DNA from: Filosporella fistucella
Lineage: Eukaryota; Ascomycota; Leotiomycetes; Helotiales
DNA length: 64,000 nt
Direction: 5' to 3'
Assembly (NCBI GenBank): GCA_030077755.1
Contig: JAQJZZ010000001.1
Location: 558,001 to 622,000, forward strand
Every line of letters begins with the position of its first letter. Positions within the stretch are counted from its first letter, which is position 1. The position numbers and the translations under genes were made by a program. A model generated the notes under the pieces. It was given only the letters and a program-made list of their open reading frames with translations, was not told the DNA's origin and ran no database searches. This document shows, piece after piece, positions 1-11,496 of this stretch.

Positions 1-1288
1 ATGTCCAACATGTTTGAAGCTGGGAAAGAACGATAGCTACTTCTGCTCACAAGAATGTTTCAAAAGAAATTGGGTACGCGATTTGACTCTTAAATGAGAG
101 AGAGGCATGGTTAACAAGTCTGCAGAGCACACACAAAGCCGTACATAAATCCAAGGGTAACTTCCTGAGCAATCTATTTCCCCCAAGCGCCGTTTCTGAA
201 CCAGATCCAGATACTGGCCTCTACAATCCCTTCCCAACCTTCCCATACACCGGTCCTTTACGCCCAGTATACCCGCTATCAGAAAGACGAGAAGTACCGA
301 AATCAATAAAACATCCTGATTATGCGTACGATGGCACACCGTACAGCGAACGAACATTCCCGGGAAGGAAGAAAATTGATATCTTGGACAAGGCTGGACA
401 AGAGGCTATGCGGAAAGTATGTCGATTAGGGAGAGAGGTGTTAGATATTGCAGCTAGAGCCGCTGTACCTGGTGTCACGACAGATTATATCGATGAGGTT
501 GTCCACAAGGCTTGCATGGAGAGAAATGTATGTCTTATACGATTTGGGGGCGATTCATTCTAACCTTCGCAGTCATATCCATCACCATTAAATTACTGCC
601 ATTTCCCAAAATCCGTCTGTACATCTCTGAACGAAGTTATCTGCCATGGTATTCCAGATCAACGGGTGCTAGTCGACGGCGATATTCTGAACATCGATGT
701 CACATTATACCACGGAGGATATCACGGTGATTTGAACGAGACGTACTATATTGGAGATAAAGCTAAGGCAGACCCTGATTCAGTAAGAGTCGTCGAAGCT
801 GCGAGAAATTCTTTAGCGGAAGCCATCAAGTTGGTGAAGCCAGGTACTCTCTTCAGAGAATATGGAAATGTGATTGAGAAGCACGCCAAATCGCAAGGAT
901 GCAGTGTCATCAAGTCGTATTGTGGACATGGTATCAATAGTCTCTTCCATTGTTCGCCAAACATTCCACATTATGCGAAAAATAAGGCTGTTGGCGCTGC
1001 GAAGGAAGGGATGTGTTTTACCATCGAGCCGATGATTGCTTTGGGAACTCATAGGGATAAGACGTGGCCAGATGACTGGACTAGTGTTACGCAGGATGGA
1101 AAGAGGACTGCTCAATTTGGTATGTTTCCTGTGGAAGCATATTGGTCATTTACTAACACTTCGCAGAGCATACTCTTCTTGTGACTGCTGATGGTGTGGA
1201 GGTTTTGACAGCGAGACTTCCGGATTCCCCTGGAGGACCGATCGAAATGCCAGTCGTGAATGGAGATACGAAGGTGGAGGCGGCATAA
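1..1288 (+). CDS. MAP1: Methionine aminopeptidase type 1 (5' partial)
   Basis: Cytosolic, ribosome-associated metalloprotease that removes the initiator Met from nascent proteins. Exons are <1-73, 126-527, 573-1119 and 1167-1288; the start lies before base 1. Exon 1 (frame from base 2) still reads a MYND-like zinc-binding stretch, [10 protein letters not shown] then YFCSQECF, the N-terminal finger special to eukaryotic type 1 enzymes. The pita-bread catalytic domain follows: NEVICHGIP, metal-binding Asp in DGDILNIDV and GDLNET, His in GHGI, Glu in FTIEPM. Introns of 52, 45 and 47 nt have GT-AG ends, and exon 4 ends [10 protein letters not shown] before TAA. Identity is secure; only the N-terminal tip is missing. 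Its product could feed NMT1 and NAT4, both encoded in this window. Confidence 0.95.
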
Positions 1289-2309
1289 TGATTGATACCC
1301 ATGATGCTATGAGATCAGATTTCATGACCTGTATACCAATACTATGGAAGAAGCATGGATTTCAGGAGGCAAAACGGTCACAGAATCTTGTTGACGTGAC
1401 CGAAAGGTTGCCGAAATGTGACAAATTCTCCAGACGCACCAGTGCAGCACTCTGCCATCATCTAATAAGCATCTATTGCAGCGTCAACTGGAATATAAAT
1501 TTTCAGGTGGACGGGAAGTATCCCAATTCTTAGTAATCACCTTGCCTAGGGAGCCAAATTTCTCGACTTGAAGTTTCACATGAAGGTTGCGCTCTTAGAC
1601 ATCCAGGTATTTCCACTGCTAAGGCTTTCAGAATCGGGTTTATAGGGGCTCTCCCCCGAGGTACCGAATTCCCTCCATTATTGAAGTTCCCTTAGGGATA
1701 TCACATATACCCAGACATAATTAATCACTTCTCGGCCTCCACGGCAGTGGCCCCCCGGAGGGCCAGCGGAGCATCATTACTCATAGCTGGAGCACAATGT
1801 CGCAACAGAGGACTGGTATTCAAAAATATACTCCAGAGGATGTTAATTATTCCCTCCTGATTTCGGACGATGTGATATTGATACCCCTGACATGTGATGT
1901 TCGTAATTCCTCGAGTAAATACTTAGCGCACCAATCAACCCACAACTATCCCAAGCTTTCGATTCCAACAAAACAGCTCCACCACGCGAGCCAGCCAGCC
2001 TCATCATCATTCCGCCTCGACTCTGTCCTCCCCCAACCTACAGCTGTCGATAGCTTCAGATCTCCCCGCCTCCTTACTTCCCATCTGCTCCGTGTTCACT
2101 CGAACCTCACATCTGTTCATCATTCTCCAGCCGCATACAGTTCATAACAAAGCTCTCCTGTTTTCGCCATCCCTTCTCCGCACGCCAGCGAAAAATCCTT
2201 TCCCGCACACGCCCCAATTCCGACGAGAACACTGCGACTGCAGTGTAGATACTTGCGTTAGGAGGATCTTTGCAACGCGCTCTCGTTCAGCGATCACCTG
2301 TTGCCCAGC
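1289..2309. other. Intergenic, MAP1 to ERV14
   Basis: I see no supported gene. The part after about 1,920 is pyrimidine-rich and probably holds the ERV14 promoter and 5' UTR. A 116-codon open frame at 1797-2147 has no domain-like pattern and ends in Ser/Pro-rich noise. Confidence 0.6.
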
Positions 2310-3069
2310 ATGATGTCCGGCGAGGCTTGGTTGTACCTGTTGGCGGTACTGATTAATGCCGTCAACCTGTTCCTGCAGGTTTTCTTCACTATCATGTATA
2401 GTGATTTGGAATGGTATGGCATCCCTTATTTGCTTCAGACTGTGCCTGAATGGAGAGGGTCGACGAAGATTTTCTCTAGTCTCGACCAAATTGCGATAAG
2501 CTACTCCTTGCGCTTTGGCAGGATATTCTTCCTCTGCTGGATAGACTTTTAATACTTGGAATGTCCTTGCTGATAATTGCGTCTTTACAGTGATTACATT
2601 AATCCCATCGATCTCTGCAACCGTCTGAATACCTATATTATCCCAGAGGCTGCGGTTCACGGCTTCTTGACCTTTTTGTTCCTTATCAATGGGTACTGGG
2701 TTGCTTTGCTACTCAATCTGCCACTCCTGGCGTTCAATGTTAAGAAGTATGTCATTGCTGAAAATGCGGATCAAGCTTCCCTATGTCCCGAAAGCTTGGA
2801 TAGCGACACGTCATGAATTCAGGCAACTAACAAATTCCAGGATTATGGATAACGCACATTTACTGGATGCCACTGAGATCTTTAGGAAATTGAACGTGCA
2901 TAAAAAGGTGAGGCTCCTTCCCAGCTTCATAGCTCCGGAGCAGACTTGGCAAGAGTGGGGGCTAATATGATACCAGGAATCGTTCATCAAGCTCGGATTT
3001 CACCTCATTATGTTCTTCTTTTATTTATATTCGATGATCGTGGCATTAATTCGAGATGAGTCTCACTGA
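2310..3069 (+). CDS. ERV14: Cornichon family ER cargo receptor
   Basis: Small membrane protein that loads transmembrane cargo into COPII vesicles at the ER. Exons are 2310-2413, 2591-2746, 2841-2907 and 2977-3069. The joined protein (139 aa) begins [17 protein letters not shown] and includes [29 protein letters not shown] and [12 protein letters not shown], the usual cornichon pattern of hydrophobic helices. Length matches yeast Erv14 (138 aa). Two ATGs are adjacent (2310 and 2313); the family usually starts at MSGEAW, so 2313 is equally likely. Intron 1 is 177 nt; the others are 94 and 69 nt. Very confident. Confidence 0.95.
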
Positions 3070-3670
3070 CTTGTTTCTTCCATGAATATCAAATATTCAA
3101 AAGAAGGTGGCATAATGGACAGGAGCTAGGTCGGGGAGCTTGGAGTGGTGGAATGGTGGACTAGTGGACTGGGGGACTTTGATACAGTGGATGTACACAA
3201 GCGATGGCTAGCTGGATAATGGGTACTGTGGGACTTTTGAACGATAGACATGAGGAACGGCGGCTGGGAGTCTCGTACTTCATTTGGTTGTGCTAGTGGT
3301 GCAAAGGGCATATTCCATATTGTGAGCTTCGTCTTGAGCTCTTGCGTGGATAGATACCAGGCATGCTTTTTGCATGTCTTCAATGAATCTTGTTATTAAT
3401 ATACAATGTGTTTGGTCAAATCCGATTCCAGCTGGTCGAGCTTCTAATCCCATACATGTATCTTATCGCATATTGAAGCCTACAGTAAACCCTGTTTTGG
3501 TGATCCACGTGACTCGATTACCCGCAGCCAAAATTTAAGGTTTAGCGTCAATCTGATGTCCGGCTCGAACTTCGAAAACTACAGCTTCGAAACACCGAGT
3601 TGCGACAAGCTAAATCAGAGCTCTGAACCCCTCATACCACTCTCCTTCTTTCCATCTTCTCACACCTAAG
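3070..3670. other. Intergenic, ERV14 to PRP17
   Basis: No gene seen. A CACGTG box followed by A lies at 3506-3511, about 160 bp before the PRP17 ATG, and a pyrimidine-rich leader (about 3,625-3,670) runs up to the start codon. Confidence 0.55.
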
Positions 3671-5248
3671 ATGGCAGACTTTGGCGCCTATCCGCCAAAC
3701 ATGGCGCCGCAAAACGCCATGATCGTCCGACAAGCAGCTGGACAAGACCATGCTGTTGTCCAATACACAGCAGAAGATCTCTCGCGGCCTTCCCAAGGTC
3801 CTGCCAACCCTTTCAAAGACGAAGTCAATTCTCTAAAACGGAAAAATGTGCTCACGGGTTTTGCGGAGGAAACATATTTGAGCGAGACCACATTCCGAGC
3901 CCATCACCGAGCTGTAGAGAGAGGGCCCAATAGAGAATATAGAGGTGGATTGGCAGAGAAAGAAGAGTCAGCTAGAATACGGGCGAAGAGACAGAAGAAG
4001 GGTGATGCGACTGTTGCGGAGGGAGACAATGCTTATGTAGGACCATGGGCAAAATACAAGGCTGTGGAATATGAGGATGTGAATGACGACGAAGAGTTAG
4101 CCAGTGATGAGGAATACGAAGAAGTTGAGGAGGAAGAGGTAATTGAGAGTGGAGCAGTTGTACCGGCGTTACCACAGGCTATTGCAAAGAGGAAAGAGGC
4201 TGAGGAGTTGGGTGCTGAGACTTCAGTGTTTGAGGGAAGTGAACAATACGATTACCAAGGACGGACGTACATGCATATCCCCCAGGATCTGGATATCGAT
4301 CTGAGGAAAGAACCAGGAAGTACGAAAAATTATGTACCAAAGAAACTGGTACATACTTGGAAGGGTCATACCAAGCCGATTTGTGGAGTACGATTCTTTC
4401 CTGGATCCGGACATTTATTGCTTTCTGGAAGTGCGGATTCGACAGTCAAGATTTGGGACGTTTATCATCAGAAAGAACTGTTACGAACGTACTCCGGACA
4501 CACGAAAGCGCTGTCGGATGTTACGTTTAATGCTACTGGAACTCAATTCTTGTCAGCCTCTTACGATAGGATGATCAAGCTGTGGGATACGGAGACTGGA
4601 CAATGTCTGAATCGCTTCACAACTGGAAAGATTCCTCATGTCATCAAATTCAACCCCGATCCTGAGCATTCAAATGAGTTCTTGGCTGGTATGTCTGATA
4701 AGAAGATTATCCAATTTGATACCAGGACAAGAGAGATAGTTCAAGAGTACGATCACCATCTTGCAGCCGTCAATACTATCACATTCGTCGATGAGAATCG
4801 CCGGTTTATGACAACTTCTGATGATAAGTCATTACGAGCTTGGGACTACAATATTCCAGTTCCTATCAAATACATCGCAGAACCACATATGTATCCAATG
4901 GTGCGCGCCTCTGCTCATCCCTCAGGGAAATATGTCGCCTACCAGTCCTCGGACAACAATATCTTCGTCTACAGCTCAACCGACAAATTCCGTCAAAACA
5001 GAAAGAAGGTATTCAAAGGTCACAATAACGCAGGTTACGCTATCGATGTGGCATGTAGTCCTGACGGCCAATTTGTGGCTTCTGGTGATAGTGGTGGATA
5101 CGTATGTTTCTGGGACTGGAAGACATGTAAGATGTGGCATAAGATGCAGGCTAGTGATGGGGCTGTCACATGTGTGGAATGGCATCCTCAGGAAACTAGT
5201 AAGGTTATTACTGCTGGCTTGGATGGAGCAATCAAATACTGGGATTAA
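3671..5248 (+). CDS. PRP17: Pre-mRNA-splicing factor Prp17/Cdc40, WD40 protein
   Basis: Second-step spliceosome factor (CDC40 in animals). A single intronless frame of 525 aa. The N-terminal 130 residues carry the Prp17-type segment (NPFKDEVNSLKRKN, LTGFAEETY, GPWAKY), followed by an acidic Glu-rich run at about 138-162. WD40 repeats fill about residues 225-525: HTWKGHTKPICGVRFFPG, SGSADSTVKIWDVY, SASYDRMIKLWDTE, TTSDDKSLRAWDYN, ASGDSGGYVCFWDWK, TAGLDGAIKYWD at the extreme C-terminus. Ending in the last WD blade is normal for this family. The start is the first ATG after a pyrimidine-rich leader. Lack of introns in a splicing gene is worth noting but not unusual. Confidence 0.95.
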   Translation: MADFGAYPPNMAPQNAMIVRQAAGQDHAVVQYTAEDLSRPSQGPANPFKDEVNSLKRKNVLTGFAEETYLSETTFRAHHRAVERGPNREYRGGLAEKEESARIRAKRQKKGDATVAEGDNAYVGPWAKYKAVEYEDVNDDEELASDEEYEEVEEEEVIESGAVVPALPQAIAKRKEAEELGAETSVFEGSEQYDYQGRTYMHIPQDLDIDLRKEPGSTKNYVPKKLVHTWKGHTKPICGVRFFPGSGHLLLSGSADSTVKIWDVYHQKELLRTYSGHTKALSDVTFNATGTQFLSASYDRMIKLWDTETGQCLNRFTTGKIPHVIKFNPDPEHSNEFLAGMSDKKIIQFDTRTREIVQEYDHHLAAVNTITFVDENRRFMTTSDDKSLRAWDYNIPVPIKYIAEPHMYPMVRASAHPSGKYVAYQSSDNNIFVYSSTDKFRQNRKKVFKGHNNAGYAIDVACSPDGQFVASGDSGGYVCFWDWKTCKMWHKMQASDGAVTCVEWHPQETSKVITAGLDGAIKYWD

Positions 5249-7724
5249 ATGGTCATCTGGCGTTTGGAGCGGAGAGGAGTGTAGGAATACATATCATGAA
5301 ATGAAATAATAAATGCCCTCTATACCCAGGACTCGCCCGTATTTCAATCTTGAGGTCGATGTCTTCTGGTGATATGACATTTTGTTGTCCGATGCAAAGT
5401 GAGGGCAGAATGTACATGTTTCTGTCCTCAACGCCCCACCCCCCTTTCACATAATTGAGGAGTGCTTATGCAGGAGAGGAGAGAGCTAGAGTGGAGGGAT
5501 GATGCAGCTAAGAAGGAAACTTGGACAGATTCTGTGAGTCGACTCGATTTTGGAGAAGTGATTGTAATAGCATGATAATAGAGGAAGGTTGGGCTCCACT
5601 TTTGATTTTTGGTGGGAGAGATTGAAGGTAATGAGAAGACTGATAGTGAGTCATTAACTTGGCTTGCTGAAAATACTATGATTACTTGTAGAATGAATCT
5701 AGAAAATAAATTGATCGGGCTTCTTACTTCGAAGTGATGGTGTAGAGTTGAGCTATAAAAAAAACTCTATACGATGAGGACATAATCTCAGAAAGTCTTC
5801 TACTCTATCCTTTGAACGCTTCCAATACTTCACTCAATTTTTAAGCTTGAGATACTGCATGTTCAACTACTGCATTGATTGATCAAGTTCGCCATTCGTC
5901 CAAATCCAACATGCCGGTCGATTTTCCTCAACATTGTCTGCTATAAGGAACACAGATGAACAGTTATAACATGAATATATCTCTGTATGGCTTTTTTTCC
6001 CCTGAACCATGATATGGATATAATGCAGCACACCTTTTAGTGCATCCTAACCTGAAAATTTTGAATAGAGCCGTAGGTTGTTGTGTCTCATAATCGTCAT
6101 TTTGGGATTTCCAAAGCTACAGCATCAATATTCACAAAGCCATGTGAAGGCAACGTTTTGATTGTGCTAAACGGACTTCCCAACATGCTATGATTTTGGA
6201 ATTTTTCAAACAGGGATTTCATCGGGGATTGTTCACCATCGGCTTCTTACAACAAAAGATACTGGATCATATTAGTGTGCTTTCCAATTACACAATTCAT
6301 TTCCGTAGAGGGTAGATAGAGCATGATGACCAGATATCAGAGAAGTTTAGAAGATCTACAGTCTCCATATTGCATCCTCATAGGTTGGAAGTGTGGGAAC
6401 CTTTCTTCAATTCTCCATAGCCCCAATTCTGGGATTGCTATGCAATTTGCTGGCCCTTCGTTTGCTCTGAATCATGTGTTCCCTGTCTGGTGAAGCGTAC
6501 AAATGCATGCAGTGTTGAACTATGTAAGAAAAAAAGATGAATTTCAAGCAGTGACGGTCAAGTAGATCTTCAGACTTAATTTATTGCATTTGTATGCAGT
6601 CCTATGTTGATTGCACTGGAAGTGTGGCTGCTCCTTAACTACATATAACCACCAGTTGGGTGGCTTCTATGCAGTCTCTATGACTACATCAATATTGCAG
6701 AGCCTCTGCGGAAGAACACATGAGCCATGCAGATTGAACGTTCTCCCAAGTCAGATCTCAAAAAGGCGGACTTTTTGCTCGTTTGAATATTTGAAATAGC
6801 CAGCTATGAAATGAGGTTTAAGGTCTCAATCCAAGACGGTTTTTGAGGAAGAAATACAAGTACAAGATTTATTTACTCACTTATACTGGTCACACTTCCT
6901 TAGCTTCATCTTTCCGCTAGACAAATGGGATAAGCAGGTTCTGGAGGAACAGCATCAGTTGCGTCACGTGATACCACTTACTTCTCCAACCCCTGACGTG
7001 CTTGCTCAGTAGGAAATACTTCAAGGCTGGAAAGGAATTGAATTACTCTGTGCTACTATATGAGATGGAATTAGAGAGGAACTTCACGCTGTGATAAAGT
7101 TTAGAAGATAAAATTGTTAAGTCAAATCAGCCGATTTGGCTTGGTCTAATTCACTTTTTAACACTTGAAAGATTGAACTTATCCTAACTGACTTTTATGA
7201 ATTTCTGAAATAGAATGAAGTCTTTATATATTATATATTAGATTAGTAATACGCATTAGCCAATACAGAGATCACATAGGCAGGTAATTGAGAGTTGCCC
7301 AAAGCACAACAAACAAGTTTTACTCACATGTTTTATTGCTGCGCTGTCCATTCTGCAAGTTCAGCTTTATATGTATGAGCTAAATTGCCGTTCGGGTTTA
7401 CTTTCAATTGAAACGGACAATTAAGCTATGATCAAAGCGGGAAAATACTAAAATTTTGGCTTTGTTCACGAGACAGCTACTACTTAAGAGACGCGCCTCG
7501 ACACAAATCACATCTTTTGTCAACAAACTTCCACACATCCCCTTTTGCGCATCACACTTCGACAACGTATCCGTGTCATTTGAAGACAATACTACACACT
7601 ACCAATTCTCAAGACCTCTAATTGCTCTCGATTTTCGAGTCAACCAGCGTTCCTCCCCCTAGTCGCTCACTACATCCTAACCCCTTGATCTCCATATCTA
7701 CTTGCACATCCAATCCACACCAAA
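5249..7724. other. Gene-poor 2.5 kb spacer
   Basis: No open frame longer than about 70 codons and no recognisable domain in any frame. Base composition is AT-rich but lacks the extreme TA-richness of the decayed transposon further on. A CACGTG box sits at 6965-6970. The last 250 bp (about 7,470-7,724) are CA/CT-rich and look like the leader of the next gene. An unspliced ncRNA cannot be excluded. Confidence 0.5.
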
Positions 7725-8717
7725 ATGGCACCCAAGCGTAAGGCAACTGGTACTAGCAGAGGAAAGGCAGTCAAGAAGGCTAAGAGTGTTGCTGCTCCTA
7801 TGCCTAAGCCCAATGAAGTCTGGAAAGGTATGACCTATCTCGGAGGCTACAGAGTGATCTGGAAGCTAACTCTCAAACAGCAGCTGCAGTTGGTAACCCT
7901 GGCGCGAAGATTGCCAAAGTACCCAACGAGGTCTGGGCGATTCTCTGTGATCATTTAGATCCTATCAGCCGAGTCACATGGAGTAAGTCGAGTTCCTAAG
8001 CTCTTTCTGCCACATATGTAAAGAGGAGCAACTTCGGCGACTTTCAGAAACTTTTGCTCTTCTTTCCCTATGATAAAGTTAACTTTGTATTAATATGCTA
8101 CAGGTCTTGCGTGTAGGAAATTCCGATACGTCCACGTAACCCTCCAGCGCCTGAACCCCAGTATTCGTAAAGATATTTCGCTCACAGAGAGCCCTATTGC
8201 AGGAACTGCAGGGGAATCCATCACCCTCTCAAGCGTTCTTCGAAATTGGATGCCACGATCTTTGAAATGGCACCCAGGCACAATGAAATACCTCAACGCA
8301 GCCGCCATGAAATCCGCAATCGATGAAGAGCAACGCAAGAGAAACGAACAGGCGCAAGAGGAGTACGAGGCCCGTCATGAGGCAAGGATTCCTGCTATCC
8401 GACATCGAAACCTCCAAAGAGATTGGCGAAGGGAGGCCAGAGTCGCGGCGGAGCGGGAGGCAGAGGATCGTGCGGATGATCGAATGGCGCAGAGGGAGGA
8501 GAATATTCGTTACTTTGTGGAAAACGGCGAGATCGAAGACGAGGAGGATTACATTGACGATGGAACATTGGATGAAACGGAAAGTATAGAGTTATCCACA
8601 GTATCTGACGACGAGTCCGAGTCCATGGTTCCAGATGCCGAAGCCGAGTTGGAATACTGGAACAACAAAGACCAAGACAGCGATGAGGAGGATGACCGCA
8701 AGATGTTAGAGAACTAG
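7725..8717 (+). CDS. F-box-like protein with charged C-terminus
   Basis: Exons are 7725-7827, 7881-7982 and 8104-8717, giving 272 aa. The N-terminus is basic (MAPKRKATG, KAVKKAKS). Residues about 50-75 read VPNEVWAILCDHLDPISRV then ACRKFRYV, a short F-box-like helix pattern that in fungal proteins usually binds Skp1. The rest is a long charged helix (EEQRKRNEQAQEEYEARHEA, RREARVAAEREAED) followed by an acidic tail (EEDYIDDGTLDETE, DQDSDEEDDRKMLEN). Intron 1 has tandem acceptors (7880, 7883, 7889), all in frame. A decayed paralogue lies at 10639-11496. Adaptor role in an SCF complex is inference; the family is poorly described. Confidence 0.75.
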
Positions 8718-9109
8718 GGGACAAAGAATTGTCAGACCCAGGTTGTCGTTGTACTAGGTCTATTGAAGCATGCAACCACCAATGAGCCAAGCAGTCAATT
8801 ATGTCGCTTTATTACTTGATGTAGATGAATAGTAAATAAATTTTGTTATATGAATGTGGTTTTCTTTGCTCTCGCTCTAATCGACTTTCTAAGGAACAAA
8901 AGATCTTTCTTGTAACTCCCGCTTTTGTAGTTGTCGCGTAGTGTCTCTTTATGTGCCAAATCAACTCAAGGGAAAGAGGGATTGCGCTAAAGGAAATTGA
9001 GGACAAGGACACAACTTAATAAATAGAGTATCATGTTGACAGGTCAAACTTATCACCAATTTCATTAAATTTTGTAATACCAACTCAGTTATAACATCAT
9101 AACATAAAA
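8718..9109. other. Intergenic
   Basis: About 390 bp with no gene; presumably the 3' UTR of the F-box-like gene and the promoter of the next. Confidence 0.5.
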
Positions 9110-10209
9110 ATGCCGCCGAAAATAGTCCTCATGGCTGCAACCTTGAATGGCAGACAGATACCAATCAGTGTACCCGGACATCCTAATCAAGCCCCTAATT
9201 ATCACATAATACGTGAGACACACCTTGTGAATCATGCTCAGGGGAATGATGCAGCGATTATCATGCCGACTAAGGATATGCGGACGGATGATCAAGAATC
9301 TATTCCGCATCAAGATCTTTGGCTTCAATTATCCGGAGGCATAGGTGGGCCAATGGACGCTTACAACATGAATGCTGCCCAGCCTATGAATGCAGGGCCC
9401 GCAGTAATAGCTGCTTTAACAGCAATATGGCGAGTAAGAATGCAGGTTCCTGGCCGAGCAAGAGTAACTCAAGGTATGTCCTCTGTGGAGACAGGATATC
9501 AGCGTATTTTTTCATTTTATTACACAATGGCATGGTCAAGTATGCGCACTCCGAATCTTACTAACTCTAATAATAGGCGGAGCAAATGTGAACCACCGAT
9601 TAGTACTAATGGTTCATATTCCAGTGTGGCAGCCGGGGCGTGAAGCAGAATTGAGACAGACAATCCTTAGGGCGTTAAGTAGAGCAATGGATACACCAGC
9701 AACTGCAGCAGCAGCTTTTGCCGGTCCCACACCATGGCTATACCGGCCAACTAGTGTTGTTTTCAGTATGGTTGGATACACTGGACCGCTAGGATATGGC
9801 GATGCTACTGCAGCAGAGTGCATTCTAAGTGCTGTTACATTTTGGTTCAATAACACTACGGCTCGTGGGACTCAGAGACGAGCACAAATAAGGGATGTTA
9901 TCTTCCTAGTGCCACGCCGAGGTGGTCATAGGTCGATTGAGGCAGCATTGAGAAGAGCTTTTACGTAAGTACTTTCCGCGTTGGCGTCTTTGTATCCTTT
10001 AACAGTCACTAATTCCGTCCAGTCGATATGTTCTTGCACGACCCGCAGGGACTGTATATAACCCTCCACTCCTTACCCAGCCTGGATTTGCGAACAATAT
10101 GGCAGTAACGGGTGCTCCCGCACCGGGTGGAATTCTATCTACTGACCCTGTACTCCAGCCTCAAGCAGTTTTCAGACAAGGAAGGAACTGGAGAGTCAAG
10201 CTTCAGTAA
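9110..10209 (+). CDS. Hypothetical protein, unrecognised
   Basis: Exons 9110-9473, 9577-9964 and 10023-10209 join into 312 aa with canonical splice sites, which is the main evidence that the gene is real. I do not recognise the family. No signal peptide or membrane helix is obvious. The middle holds VNHRLVLMVHIPVWQPG, an Ala-rich helix near PATAAAAFAGPTPW, and FSMVGYTGPLGYGDAT; then DVIFLVPRRGGHRSIEAALRR. The alternating hydrophobic strands (LVLMVHIPV, DVIFLVPRR) and helices would fit a small alpha/beta fold. It lies between the F-box-like gene and that gene's decayed copy. A lineage-restricted protein seems likely. Confidence 0.65.
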
Positions 10210-10638
10210 TGTCGAAAATGTAGTGTTTGGTAGTGATTGGCCTTCATGTTGTTGTTTGGTCTCCATCGATATGGATACTGTCAATGGTTTGTAATATATA
10301 TAATTCAATTTTAGCATGTGCAAACCTTATCACTCAGTGACACGGCAACCTGGACTTCTTGAGACGATAGAGCCATACCCAAATGGGAATAGGTTCTTGA
10401 ACACACAATTTCAAGAGCCTTTGCCCAGGGAAAAAATGTTTTGTTTACGTCTTCCACGCCTTCAGCTTTGTGGAGCATTTTAGAAACTACAGTCAAAGCT
10501 TCCCTATCAACAGATTCCATATCCCCATCCTTCGGAACCAGTCTGCCAGCACACTCATCTTGGTAGTCGAGGCCAAAATGATTACACTACCCTTTCGAGT
10601 CCAACCTGTTCACTTTCTTCCTTTCATCAAATTTCAAT
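10210..10638. other. Intergenic
   Basis: About 430 bp between the hypothetical gene and the F-box-like pseudogene. Short frames on both strands have no recognisable pattern. Confidence 0.45.
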
Positions 10639-11496
10639 ATGGTTCCCACACGCACGATCAAAGCTGTAAAAAACTCCAAAACAGCTCAGAAATCCTGATC
10701 AAACCCCCAAGCCGACAATAGCACTGGGTCCAGTTCAGAAGTCTTACCCTGGACTTGTAAGCACAATCTAGTGGTATCCCCGAGTGTGCAACTGTATTGC
10801 ATGGCTAACACTTGATAGGTAGCGCAGATGGCAACAACGATTCCCAGAACTTCAAATTGCCTGTGGAGCTTTGGGAAATGGTCTTCAAAGGCCTGAAAAT
10901 TCTCACTGTGCAGCCATGGAGGTGTGTCAGCAAGTTCTTCGGACGACTCTACCTCGGGTATTTCGAGAGTACCTTCGATCGGCCGCTGGGTCTCCAATTC
11001 CTCTCTTGTGCGATGGTTCTGGACCTGAACGTGGACTTGGCCAGCCTTAAAAACTCCTAAGCATGCTCTACAACAGGATGCCACAAAAGTACAAGTGGAA
11101 TGCATGCAAACAGAAATTCCTCGGGCTAATCTCCCAGCAAAAAGCCATCGAGGAGATGTTCGCCATCTACCAGACACGCGAGAAACGATGAGAGCAGAAG
11201 CGAGAAGGAAAATCAGAAAGGCAAGCCGAGAGGAGAGATCGATTGAAGAACAGAGAGTGAGCATTGGAGGTTCTTGAAAGGTGGAATCTACTGATAACTC
11301 GGAATCCCTGACGCAACGGCGCTTTGCCGAGGCGGGCTCTAAGTTCGAAGGAAATCTCAGTGATGTTACTGTAGTACCTTCGGAGTCATGGCATGGAGAC
11401 ATTCCATCGATAATATCTGCCACTGAGAGTGGACTTGATTCGGGACCAACTGATGAGAGTAGATTTGTTTCGGAATCAGCTGGTGATGATTATTAG
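10639..11496 (+). pseudogene. Decayed F-box-like paralogue
   Basis: A broken copy of the gene at 7725-8717. Starting at ATG 10639 the frame reads MVPTRTIKAVKNSKTAQKS and then TGA, matching the layout of the intact copy's basic N-terminus. After a possible intron (donor near 10758, acceptor near 10818) a frame reads KLPVELWEMVFKGL and RCVSKFFGRL, matching the F-box-like block. From 11042 a different frame reads SMLYNRMPQKYKW, which aligns with SSVLRNWMPRSLKW of the intact protein, then KAIEEMFAIYQTREKR and TGA. An acidic Ser/Glu-rich tail is open to 11496. Stops plus a frame switch mean it is not translatable as one protein. The minus-strand frame over 10686-11423 is a shadow. Confidence 0.65.

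Noticed and set aside
1797..2147. 116-aa frame before ERV14
   Set aside because: Falls in the presumed ERV14 promoter/leader; Ser/Pro-rich with no motif.
10686..11423. 245-aa minus-strand frame
   Set aside because: It is antisense to the F-box-like pseudogene, which matches a real neighbour. The frame itself has no domain, no splice structure and odd Cys/Ser composition.
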